Origin: Hyphomicrobiaceae bacterium
GTDB lineage: Bacteria > Pseudomonadota > Alphaproteobacteria > Rhizobiales > Hyphomicrobiaceae
DNA: 11,056 nt
Reading direction: 5' to 3'
NCBI GenBank assembly: GCA_025359005.1
Contig: JANYHP010000077.1
Span: 1 to 11,056 of the forward strand
The position numbers and the translations under genes are program-made. This document shows positions 1-6,458 of the stretch, in pieces. Under the pieces are notes generated by a model. The model saw nothing but the letters and a program-made list of their open reading frames with translations. It searched no databases and was not told the origin of the DNA. Numbering within the stretch: position 1 is the stretch's first letter; each line of letters starts with the position of its first letter.

Positions 1-1
1 G

Positions 2-64
2 ATCCTGGCGCTGGCCATCCGCCTTGCCGACCGGCTCAAGATCACGCTCGACCCGCGCCGATGA
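2..64 (+). CDS. 3' end of an unidentified protein-coding gene
   Basis: This frame enters from the left edge and ends at TGA 62-64, giving a C-terminal tail of twenty residues (ILALAIRLADRLKITLDPRR). Nearly every third codon position is G or C, as in the coding genes of this window, and the two competing frames look less natural. The tail is an amphipathic, Leu/Arg-rich helix followed by a basic end. It is too short to name a family. Its stop lies 22 bases before the start of the epimerase gene, so the two probably share a transcript, which makes a role in sugar or polysaccharide metabolism possible but unproven. Confidence 0.5.
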   Translation: MLALAIRLADRLKITLDPRR

Positions 65-86
65 CGCGCCGTCAGGGAGACACACG

Positions 87-1037
87 ATGACCGCCAGAAT
101 TCTCGTCACGGGTGCAAGCGGCTTCGCCGGCCGTGCGGTGGTGCCGGCCTTGCTCGCACGCGGGTTCACCGTGCGAGGCCAATTCAGCCGCGCGCCGGGC
201 GCAAACCCAGACGTCGACTGGCAGCAGATGGATTTCCTCGCCAGCGCCGACTATGCACGCCTCGTCGCCGGCTGCGATGCGGTCGTGCATCTGGCGGCGG
301 AACTGTCCGACCGCGGGCGCATGGACACGATCAATGTGGCGGCAACGCGGGCCCTGCTGGAAGCGGCGCGGGGCGCAGGCGTGCGTTATTTCGGCTACGC
401 CAGTTCCATCGTCGTCTATGGCTCGCCGCGCAACCGTGCGGTGGATGAAGCAACGCCGCTGCTCGATTTGCAGCGGCCGATCGCCAGTCAGTATCACGCC
501 GAGCCGTACATGCTCGACTATGCCCGCACCAAGACGCTGGCTGAACTGGCGATCCGCAATTTCCATCCTGCCTGCGTGGTCGATCTGTATCGGCCGGCGG
601 TGGTGGCCGACGACGCGCGGCTCTCGGAATCGCTGGCGTGGTCGGCGTCACGGAAATTCGGCGCCGCCTATCGCTGCACGCAATATATCGCCGCCGAGGA
701 TGCCGCCGCGGCTATTGCCCATCTCGTCGCGCGTGGTTTGTCGGACGCGCGCGCGCCGCGGTCCATCGAAGCCTATAACATCTCAGACGCCGCGTGCGGC
801 ACCTACCGGGCGTTGCTGCGCGCGGCGGACCAGGTGCGCGGCACGTCGATGCACGCGCCGAAATGCGATCTGCCCGTGCTGCTCGATCTCGCCAAGGACC
901 TCGTCAAATACAAGCCGCGCACGCTGCGCTATCCCTTAGGCCTGCTGGCGATCTCAAACGCCAAGCTGCTGGCGACCGGGTTTGAGTTTCCCCTCGGCAT
1001 CCAGGCAGCGCAAGCCCGCGCGCTGGCGGCGGGGTAG
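87..1037 (+). CDS. NAD(P)-dependent epimerase/dehydratase (extended SDR family)
   Basis: This is a 316-residue Rossmann-fold enzyme of the extended short-chain dehydrogenase/reductase family, which epimerises, dehydrates or reduces nucleotide sugars or related substrates in the cytoplasm. The dinucleotide-binding motif TGASGFAG lies at residues 8-15. The HLAAE segment follows at 68-72, the catalytic Ser region ASS at 105-107 and the catalytic YARTK (Tyr145, Lys149) at 145-149. Length fits the family. The ATG at 87 is chosen because the Rossmann strand begins right after it (MTARILVTGASG) and a GGGAGA ribosome site lies just upstream. An in-frame ATG at 24 would add 21 low-complexity residues and overlap the preceding gene. 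The substrate cannot be read from sequence. The short gap to the preceding gene suggests an operon. Confidence 0.85.
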   Translation: MTARILVTGASGFAGRAVVPALLARGFTVRGQFSRAPGANPDVDWQQMDFLASADYARLVAGCDAVVHLAAELSDRGRMDTINVAATRALLEAARGAGVRYFGYASSIVVYGSPRNRAVDEATPLLDLQRPIASQYHAEPYMLDYARTKTLAELAIRNFHPACVVDLYRPAVVADDARLSESLAWSASRKFGAAYRCTQYIAAEDAAAAIAHLVARGLSDARAPRSIEAYNISDAACGTYRALLRAADQVRGTSMHAPKCDLPVLLDLAKDLVKYKPRTLRYPLGLLAISNAKLLATGFEFPLGIQAAQARALAAG

Positions 1038-1499
1038 GGGGGCGCATGGCGCGCCACAACAGGATTAGCCGGTATGGGCCGCCAGGACCGCCCGCCTTGG
1101 GGCGAAGCGCGTCCGCGGCGGCCCCACGACCGTTCGTAAATAAAACTAATGCCGACGGGACGGCAGTGGGCCAGGAGTGACCGTCACGCAATCAGTGACG
1201 CCGTGCTTGCCGTTGGCGGGTCTGCAGTAGGATAGCAGAAAGTCGATGTGGCAACTGAAGGGCGGCACCGGCTCGGACGTCCCGCCTCGTTACATTAGGG
1301 CTCGGAAGCTGGCACCGTCGGCGGTGGTGTGAAAAGAGCGCTGAGGCGCAACTGGACGCGCAATGGGCAGCCGCGTGTCCGTGAACAGGTCACGGCGAGG
1401 ACAGTTCGGCATCGATTTCAGTGATGGTGAACAGATCGCCGCTGTGTCAAAGGCGACGCAAACCATTTGCTCGCGTCGATTTTTTGACTGTGCGCTGAG
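1038..1499. other. Intergenic stretch without a supportable gene
   Basis: No reading frame here has convincing codon bias, a ribosome site and a recognisable protein. A 61-codon plus-strand frame (1363-1548) runs into the stop end of the next gene and looks like chance. Small inverted repeats are visible: the palindrome TGGCGCGCCA just after the epimerase stop, and CGTCAC/GTGACG (1182-1187 with 1195-1200, 7-base loop). Neither has a T-run that would make it a terminator. Base composition becomes more AT-rich towards the right end. The stretch could be a decayed gene or the trace of an old insertion, but nothing in it proves that. Confidence 0.5.
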
Positions 1500-1730
1500 T
1501 TATTTGCTCACGCAGTATTTTTTGCCGTTCATGTCGGTCCCGCAATAGCCAACCACGCAGTACTGCGTGCTGCATAAGGACGGTGGCTGAACGTATCCGC
1601 GCGCTTTGCAGCTTGCAATGCAGGCTGGTCTGGACACGGTGTCTTGAGCCGCAAGATCTGAGGCACCAAGCGTCAGCAAAACCAGTGGGCTGAGTAGAAC
1701 TCCAAAACCCAGACAGTAAAATTGCCGCAT
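1500..1730 (-). CDS. Small secreted cysteine-rich protein, function unknown
   Basis: The product is 76 residues. It begins with a classical signal peptide: Met-Arg, a hydrophobic core (CLGFGVLLSPLVLLTLG), then a probable signal peptidase I site near DLAA|QD. The mature part is about 48 residues with six cysteines (CIASC, SLC, QYC, GYC, KYC), enough for three disulfides in the periplasm or outside the cell. The Met at 1730 is chosen because GGGAG stands 8 bases upstream; an upstream in-frame Met at 1766 lacks this and would put polar residues before the signal peptide. The gene lies alone, in locally more AT-rich DNA between a gene-poor stretch and a repeat pair. I do not recognise the family. 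The cysteine spacing suggests a compact disulfide-stabilised peptide, but no function can be assigned. Confidence 0.6.
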   Translation of the reverse strand: MRQFYCLGFGVLLSPLVLLTLGASDLAAQDTVSRPACIASCKARGYVQPPSLCSTQYCVVGYCGTDMNGKKYCVSK

Positions 1731-1738
1731 CACCAATA

Positions 1739-1743
1739 CTCCC
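1739..1743 (-). promoter_or_regulatory. Ribosome binding site deciding the start of the Cys-rich protein
   Basis: On the minus strand GGGAG is followed by 8 bases and then ATG at 1730. This selects the short form whose second residue leads directly into the signal peptide. About 50 bases further upstream is a perfect 10-bp palindrome, AGGCTAGCCT (1780-1789), a possible but untested operator. Confidence 0.5.
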
Positions 1744-1854
1744 ATCAGTAAAAACGTCCGCGCCAATGCTGACTCAAAGAGGCTAGCCTAACGCAATCCG
1801 TAAAGGTAGCGGAAAAGTATGTTTGGACAGGGGTATCTCATTAGGCCTTGCAAT

Positions 1855-2031
1855 CCCCTCTCCCCATTGCACTTCTGCAATGGGGAGAGGGTTAGGGTGA
1901 GGGGCGGCCAAAAACGCCGAACACCAAAAACGCAGCTTTTGTTGCGTTTTCGGCGTCGCGCGGACGCAGCTCGCACGCGTTGCCGCCCCTCACCCTAACC
2001 CTCTCCCCGTTGAAAAAAACGGGGAGAGGGG
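1855..2031. repeat. Inverted pair of REP-like hairpin elements with a central hairpin
   Basis: Two copies of one dispersed-type element face each other. The left copy (1855-1908) has a perfect 15-bp stem, 1856-1870 with 1877-1891, closed by a 6-base loop, then a tail TTAGGGTGAGGGGCGGC. The right copy (1982-2031, opposite orientation) has a 13-bp stem, 1999-2011 with 2018-2030, with an A-rich loop and the same tail. The outer arms 1878-1908 and 1982-2012 are inverted repeats of 31 bp with one mismatch. Between them is a third hairpin: ACGCCG 1914-1919 with CGGCGT 1951-1956, and AAAACGCA 1927-1934 with TGCGTTTT 1943-1950. The hairpin-plus-tail pattern resembles dispersed REP-type repeats of rhizobial genomes. 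Short open frames across it are artefacts of the repeat. Confidence 0.85.
1914..1956. repeat. Central hairpin of the repeat pair
   Basis: ACGCCG pairs with CGGCGT, and after a 7-base bulge on one side AAAACGCA pairs with TGCGTTTT around an 8-base loop. It sits between the two inverted copies, so the whole block from 1855 to 2031 could fold into a cloverleaf-like structure in single strands or RNA. Confidence 0.6.
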
Positions 2032-2090
2032 ATGACTGAGGTCTTGTGCGATTGCCCTGGCCACGGTCAGCACACAGGGGCCCGACGCTC

Positions 2091-2116
2091 AAAAAAATGC
2101 GGCCCGCCTCCGGCGG
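2091..2116 (-). terminator. Possible intrinsic terminator behind the TIR fusion gene
   Basis: Read on the minus strand, a GC stem (CCGCC, 3-base loop, GGCGG; 2104-2116) is followed after six bases by seven T residues (plus-strand A-run 2091-2097). It lies about 70 bases beyond the stop of the TIR gene. The short stem and the gap before the T-run make it a moderate candidate only. Confidence 0.4.
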
Positions 2117-2187
2117 ATCGGACGGGTCTCGGCCTCGGACGACCACCGTGCCCAAGACGTAACCAGGTGACGTAAGGAGGTAAAGAC

Positions 2188-4179
2188 TTAGGGGGTAAGC
2201 GTCCTCCCGACACGGAAGCCGAGGCTGTTGCTCCGGCCGTCGGCGGTGCTCCTGAGGCGGTAAGCCGAGCGGAGGAACCGTGGATTGAAGTACCAGGAAC
2301 CGCCGCGGACGACACGGCGACCATCGTCAGGACACTTTGTTGTCCACGGCGTCCCGTCCGCCGGCGGCGTGCCGGTGTAGCCATCGTGCCAGCAATCCTC
2401 GGTCCAGTCGAAGACATTGCCGTGCACGTTATAGAGGCCCCAGGGGTTGGCCGCGAAGCGATCGACCGGAACAGTGGCCTCGCGATACTCGCCCTTGGCG
2501 CCTTTGCCGAACGTGCCATTGCCATTGTAGTTGGCCTGCGCCGTACCGATGGTCGAGCCCCACCAGAACGGCGTCGTAGTTGCAGCCCGCGTCGCGTATT
2601 CGCGCTCGGCCTCAGACAGCAGGCGATAAGTCTTGCCGGTTTGTAGCGACAGCCACGCGGCATAGGCCTTGGCATCCTTCCAGTTCACACAGACGACCGG
2701 GTGACGATCGGTCTGCGGAAAGCCTGGGTCGCGCCAGGACTTATCGGCGTGTAACGTCCACGCCGCTCCATCAGAGTTGTGGCAACCGCCCTCCATCTTA
2801 TGACCAGCCGCCGCAACGAACGCCGCAAACTCGCCGCGCGTCACGGCAAACCGGCCAACGGCAACCTGCTGTCGGAACGTCACGCGATGCTGCGGGCTTT
2901 CCCAATTAAAGTACACTTTGGAGCTCGGAAACTCCTTGCTCAGCGCATCGATCTCCGCCTGCGTCGACCCCATCATGAAACTGCCCTTAGGCACCACCAC
3001 CATCTCCGGGCCGCACTGCTTGACGCCGTTCTCCAGCCAGCAGTCCTGCGCGCTCTGGCCGGAGCCGGGCGCCAGCGCCGCCACGAGATCGCGGCGCCTC
3101 TCGGCTTCATCTGCATCCAGCCTCGCCGCCGCCTCTGCCGCTTTCCTGTCCACCTCGGCGGCGATGGCGGCGAGGCGCTGGCGTTCAGCGGCGGCCTTGG
3201 CGTCGCTCTCCGCCTTCTTTTTTTGCGCGATCACCGGCTCAGCGCGGGCCGCGAAGGACTGATTGAAAATGACGAAGCCGGCGAGTTGGTCGGCAGTGCC
3301 GGTTTCGGCCAGTTGCTTGAACTCCGCTTCCAGCCGATCTGCCGCGCGCTTGGCGGCCTCCGCCTTAAGGCCGCTGGCGCGATCGAGGGCCGCCTTGGTG
3401 TCGGCCGCCTGCTTGGCCTCCGCCGCAGCTTTCGCCTCTGCCGCTGCGCGGTTTTTGGCCTGCAGGGCGTCATCGGCCTGCTTGGCCGCGGCTGCGTCGG
3501 CAACCGCCTTGGCGTCGGCTAAACGCGCGGCTTCGATTTGTTTCGCGGTGTCGGACTTGACGACAGCCCCACCGCTCTCGCCGCCGCCCCGCCATGGCCA
3601 CGGCAGCGGCGCCCCCAACAGAGCAGCAGCCACATACCCCGCCGCTGCCAGCCCCGCCACACCCGCCGCGATCGGCCCCCAGCGGCGCGGACCCAGCAGC
3701 GCCGCCACGTCGCGCGCGAGGCCGGCCATGTCGCTCGGGAAGCGGTCCTGCGTCACTGTTGCCGTCTGATGATCGAGCAGCGGCCGCAGCGACGGCGGCA
3801 GGTCGTCCTTGTGAGGTCGCGCCGCGCCGCCCACCAGCACCGGGATTACGGGGATGCCGCGTGCCAGCGCCCGCTCGATCTCCAGCCGCACCCAGTCTTC
3901 CGGGTTATCCAACCGCCGCGCACCCGTCTTGGCGTCTTTCGTGTCGAGCCAGCCCGGCCCGATCACCGCCAGCATCACCGCGCAATCGGCCAGCTTGCTC
4001 TCCAGCACGGCGGGGAACTTCTGCCCCGCCCTCAGCCGGTCGATGTCCATGAAGATGCGGGCCTTGCCGAAGGTGTTCTCCAGGTACTGGAAAACGCTCC
4101 GCGCCTCAGCCGCGCCCAGCGCCAATTCCGGCGACGCGTCGTTCCCCCGCCGATAGTTGATGAAAATCTTGCCCGCCAT
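2188..4179 (-). CDS. TIR domain - membrane segment - coiled coil - FGE/SUMF1-like domain protein
   Basis: The product is 663 residues (numbers below count from the alternative Met at 4209, ten residues longer). A TIR domain runs from about 13 to 150: KIFINYRR, then RIFMDIDRLRAGQKF, then WLDT, then DWVRLEIERAL. Glu110 stands where NAD-cleaving TIRs keep their catalytic Glu. One hydrophobic segment (about 178-200) follows RR, favouring a cytoplasmic N-terminus. Residues 220-375 are an Ala/Lys/Glu-rich, TolA-like coiled coil. The C-terminal domain (about 390-671) is of the formylglycine-generating-enzyme/SUMF1 family: MVVVPKGSFMMGS, RLLSEAEREYAT, GNVFDWTED, VVRGGSWYF, GFRVGR. The two catalytic cysteines that true FGE keeps after RGGS are absent (Tyr-Phe and Arg-Phe-Leu instead), so enzymatic formylglycine formation is unlikely and ligand binding more plausible. 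The gene stands alone, divergent from the acyltransferase. A role as membrane-bound immune or stress sensor is inference. Confidence 0.85.
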   Translation of the reverse strand: MAGKIFINYRRGNDASPELALGAAEARSVFQYLENTFGKARIFMDIDRLRAGQKFPAVLESKLADCAVMLAVIGPGWLDTKDAKTGARRLDNPEDWVRLEIERALARGIPVIPVLVGGAARPHKDDLPPSLRPLLDHQTATVTQDRFPSDMAGLARDVAALLGPRRWGPIAAGVAGLAAAGYVAAALLGAPLPWPWRGGGESGGAVVKSDTAKQIEAARLADAKAVADAAAAKQADDALQAKNRAAAEAKAAAEAKQAADTKAALDRASGLKAEAAKRAADRLEAEFKQLAETGTADQLAGFVIFNQSFAARAEPVIAQKKKAESDAKAAAERQRLAAIAAEVDRKAAEAAARLDADEAERRRDLVAALAPGSGQSAQDCWLENGVKQCGPEMVVVPKGSFMMGSTQAEIDALSKEFPSSKVYFNWESPQHRVTFRQQVAVGRFAVTRGEFAAFVAAAGHKMEGGCHNSDGAAWTLHADKSWRDPGFPQTDRHPVVCVNWKDAKAYAAWLSLQTGKTYRLLSEAEREYATRAATTTPFWWGSTIGTAQANYNGNGTFGKGAKGEYREATVPVDRFAANPWGLYNVHGNVFDWTEDCWHDGYTGTPPADGTPWTTKCPDDGRRVVRGGSWYFNPRFLRSAYRLRSTADGRSNSLGFRVGRTLTP

Positions 4180-4189
4180 GCCGGCGCGG

Positions 4190-4196
4190 TCCCTCT
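4190..4196 (-). promoter_or_regulatory. Ribosome binding site favouring the 4179 start of the TIR gene
   Basis: On the minus strand AGAGGGA lies 10 bases before ATG 4179 (MAGKIFINYRR). The upstream in-frame ATG at 4209 has only a poor AGCGG before it. The TIR strand begins three residues after the chosen Met, as is usual in bacterial TIR proteins. Confidence 0.5.
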
Positions 4197-4430
4197 GTCC
4201 AATGTCCATCCATAGCCGCTGGACGCCGCCCTGTCACCGCATCGCCGCGCCCGTCGATACGGCCGCCCGCGCGGGACGCCAGCGCGCATCATCGGGGAAC
4301 GCTGGAGCGTACCCAGCGCTCGCCGCGCGGTGTTCACCATTTTGATCGAATGCCATTGCCGGCGCCTGCGGATCATCCTTGTGCTGCTTCAGCGCGCCGC
4401 CCGCCATTTTCCAAAGCATGGGTCTTGCGC

Positions 4431-4437
4431 GGGGAGA
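4431..4437 (+). promoter_or_regulatory. Ribosome binding site deciding the acyltransferase start
   Basis: GGGGAGA stands 6 bases before ATG 4444. The open frame extends upstream to an ATG at 4330, but that extension is basic, Cys/His-rich and unlike the family's N-terminus, so 4444 is preferred. Confidence 0.6.
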
Positions 4438-4443
4438 CGCGGC

Positions 4444-5541
4444 ATGGCTGATCCGTCAGCACGACAGTTCGATGGCATCCAGATCCTGCGCGGGCTCGCG
4501 GCGTTGCTGGTCGTCGTGCATCACGTGCTGGAAACGAGTGCGCCGCTCCTCCTGCCGCAGGCGCTGCCGGCGGGCTTCGTCGTCTGGGGCGCGATCGGCG
4601 TCGATGTGTTCTTCGTCATCTCCGGCTTCATCATGGTGCAGTCGACAGGCACACAATTTGGCCAGCGCGGCGCGGCCCTCGAATTCCTTGCGCGACGCTG
4701 CATCCGCATTTTTCCGCTTTACTGGCTCTGCACGCTGGCCATCGTGGCACTGGTCGCCACAACGCCCCTGTTCGGCGAGCGCGCCATCTCGGTGCCGAAG
4801 TTTATCAGCTCAATCGCCCTGCTGCCGCTGGCGTGGCCAATCATCGAATTCGCGTGGACGCTGCAGTTCGAGATGTATTTCTACGTGATCTTCGCGCTGT
4901 GGCTGGCGCTCGGCTCGCGACAAGGTGCGCTGGTCGGCGCGCCGTTGACGCTGGCGGGCGTGTCGGCGGCGGCGACGCTGTTGCCGTCGGGCTACGCGCG
5001 ACAGATGCTCACCAATCCGATCGCGGCCGAGTTCGTGCTCGGCATGTGGATCGCCGGCGCTATGCTGTCGCGGCAGCTCGGCGTGTCGACGCGGGGCCTG
5101 CTGCTGGTCGCCGGTGTGGCAGGGTCGATGCTGGCGGTTGGGCTGGCGCCGATCGATCCGGCGATGATGGAACTCGTGCCGTCGGTCCGCTTCTGGGTGT
5201 GGGGGCCACCGGCGGCGCTCATCGTGGCCGCCACGGTTCCACTTGCTCAGGTCCGATCGCGCCTGGGCCTCGCCTGCGTGCGGCTTGGCGATGCGTCGTA
5301 CGCCCTTTATCTGACGCACTACGTCATCATCGCGGGCTATGGGGCGGTGGCGAAAGCGCCGGCCGCAGGCCTGCTGCCACCGCTGGCATGGATGCTGCTG
5401 GCGACGCTGGCGAGCGTCGTTCTGGGCACCGTCGCGCACCGGCACATCGAGCGTCCGGCGACGGCGTGGGCGAAGCGGCAATGGCAGATGCACGGCGCGC
5501 GGGTGCATGCCTGGACCGGTCGCGCGCGTTTTCGCCGCTGA
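4444..5541 (+). CDS. Acyltransferase-3 (OafA/NodX-type) family membrane protein
   Basis: This 365-residue polytopic inner-membrane protein belongs to the acyltransferase-3 family. Members move acetyl or other short acyl groups onto lipopolysaccharide, exopolysaccharide, Nod factors or similar sugars. Family hallmarks are clear: FDGIQILRGLAALLVVVHHV at 9-28 (Arg16 and the His pair 26-27 are the conserved functional positions), GVDVFFVISGFIM at 52-64, and RRCIRIFPLYWL at 84-95. About ten hydrophobic segments follow, with the typical DASYALYLTHYVII near the end and a basic C-terminal tail. Length is normal for a stand-alone member without an SGNH domain. It is divergent from the TIR gene and 94 bases before lutA, so it is probably its own unit. 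The acceptor sugar cannot be deduced; the epimerase at the left of the window is compatible with surface-glycan work but not adjacent. Confidence 0.88.
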   Translation: MADPSARQFDGIQILRGLAALLVVVHHVLETSAPLLLPQALPAGFVVWGAIGVDVFFVISGFIMVQSTGTQFGQRGAALEFLARRCIRIFPLYWLCTLAIVALVATTPLFGERAISVPKFISSIALLPLAWPIIEFAWTLQFEMYFYVIFALWLALGSRQGALVGAPLTLAGVSAAATLLPSGYARQMLTNPIAAEFVLGMWIAGAMLSRQLGVSTRGLLLVAGVAGSMLAVGLAPIDPAMMELVPSVRFWVWGPPAALIVAATVPLAQVRSRLGLACVRLGDASYALYLTHYVIIAGYGAVAKAPAAGLLPPLAWMLLATLASVVLGTVAHRHIERPATAWAKRQWQMHGARVHAWTGRARFRR

Positions 5542-5635
5542 GGACGAGGGCGCACGCACGGTTGCCGCGTCAGGCGAATTTGCCTAGGGTGCGCGCAGCC
5601 CGGAATCGCCGGCATTTTCGCATGAGTTCCCAGAC

Positions 5636-6406
5636 ATGCCAGCATCTACCGCACGGCCGTCCGTCGGCCTGTTCGTCACCTGCCTCGTCGACCTCATGCG
5701 GCCGAGCATCGGCTTTGCCGCGGTCAAATTGATCGAGGCTTCGGGCTGCGACGTGCATGTGCCCGCGTCGCAAACCTGCTGCGGCCAGCCCGCCTATAAT
5801 TCCGGCGACAAGGCAGACGCAGCGGCGATCGCCCGCGTGACGATCGCGGCCTTCGAGGCGTTCGACTATGTGGTCGCGCCATCAGGCAGTTGCGCCGGCA
5901 TGATCAAAGGGCACTATCCGGGCCTATTCAAAGGGGATCCCGCCTGGGCCAAGCGCGCGACCCTGCTTGCGGCCAAAACCTATGAGTTGATCTCGTTTCT
6001 CGTCGACGTGCGCGGCATGACCAAGGTCGACGCCGACTTAAAAATCCGCGCCACCTATCACGACAGCTGCTCGGGCCTGCGCGAACTGGGCGTCAAGGAC
6101 CAGCCGCGTGCGCTGCTTCGAACCGTACGCGGCCTCGAGCTTGTGGAGATGGAGGACAACGAGGTGTGTTGCGGCTTCGGCGGCACGTTCTCGATCAAGT
6201 ACCCGGATATCTCCAACGCCATGGTGCAGAAGAAAACGGATGCGGCCGGGGCTGTAAAACCCGATCTGCTGCTCGCCGGCGATCTCGGCTGCCTGATGAA
6301 CATGGCCGGCAAATTGAAGCGTCAGGGCAGCACGATCCAGGTGCGACACGTGGCCGAAGTGCTGGCCGGCGAGATGAGCGCGCCCGCGATCGCAGATCGC
6401 AAATGA
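5636..6406 (+). CDS. lutA: L-lactate oxidation Fe-S protein LutA (CCG-domain)
   Basis: This 256-residue cytoplasmic protein has the two cysteine-rich CCG domains of the heterodisulfide-reductase/GlpC family. LutA (YkgE) acts with LutB and LutC as an iron-sulfur complex oxidising L-lactate to pyruvate. The first domain has Cys16, CCGQP (48-52) and SGSCAGM (83-89). The second has YHDSCSGLRELG (141-152), VCCGFGGTF (177-185) and GDLGCLMNM (215-223). Length is close to known LutA. ATG 5636 is chosen because the conserved core GLFVTCLVD starts only ten residues later; no good ribosome site is visible before it, so initiation may be weak. The gene precedes lutB by 48 bases, clearly one operon. Its last six codons lie inside a tandem repeat that continues into the gap. 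A glycolate-oxidase GlpC-like role is less likely given the lutB neighbour. Confidence 0.88.
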   Translation: MPASTARPSVGLFVTCLVDLMRPSIGFAAVKLIEASGCDVHVPASQTCCGQPAYNSGDKADAAAIARVTIAAFEAFDYVVAPSGSCAGMIKGHYPGLFKGDPAWAKRATLLAAKTYELISFLVDVRGMTKVDADLKIRATYHDSCSGLRELGVKDQPRALLRTVRGLELVEMEDNEVCCGFGGTFSIKYPDISNAMVQKKTDAAGAVKPDLLLAGDLGCLMNMAGKLKRQGSTIQVRHVAEVLAGEMSAPAIADRK

Positions 6407-6433
6407 ACCGCGCGATCGCAGATCGCAAATGAA
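6385..6433 (+). repeat. 23-bp direct tandem repeat spanning the lutA stop
   Basis: A 23-base sequence beginning CGCGATCGCAGATCGC occurs at 6385-6407 and again, identically, at 6411-6433, with a period of 26 bases. The first copy encodes the end of LutA including its stop; the second lies in the lutA-lutB gap. Each copy contains the palindrome GCGATCGC. A diverged third unit of the same 26-base period (6429-6454) leads into lutB. Confidence 0.9.
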
Positions 6434-6458
6434 ACGTGCCATCGGAGTGCGGTCATGA
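6403..6458 (+). other. Chain of two overlapping ATGA mini-ORFs between lutA and lutB
   Basis: ATG 6403 overlaps the lutA stop (TGA 6404-6406) and opens a nine-codon frame encoding MNRAIADRK, which stops at 6430-6432. ATG 6429 overlaps that stop and opens another nine-codon frame, MKRAIGVRS, ending at TGA 6456-6458. That stop in turn overlaps the lutB start ATG 6455. The three four-base ATGA junctions could couple translation from lutA to lutB. The overlaps are read directly; translation of the mini-ORFs is inference. Confidence 0.45.

Noticed and set aside
1363..1548. 61-codon plus-strand open frame
   Set aside because: No ribosome site, no recognisable protein, and its end overlaps the stop end of the better supported Cys-rich gene on the other strand.
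1788..2155. Minus-strand open frames across the inverted repeat pair
   Set aside because: They translate hairpin repeats in overlapping frames and have no start signals; typical false genes of repetitive DNA.
2779..3522. Long plus-strand open frame (247 codons) antisense to the TIR gene
   Set aside because: It mirrors the high-GC coiled-coil coding region of the opposite strand; Arg/Leu-rich without domain character.
5562..5590. Possible promoter before lutA (TTGCCG, 17 bases, TAGGGT)
   Set aside because: Only about half of the -10 consensus is matched; too weak to call in GC-rich DNA.
4833..5732. Long plus-strand open frame (299 codons) overlapping the acyltransferase
   Set aside because: Shadow in another frame of a clear acyltransferase-3 gene, Arg/Gly/Ala-rich, and it runs into lutA out of frame.
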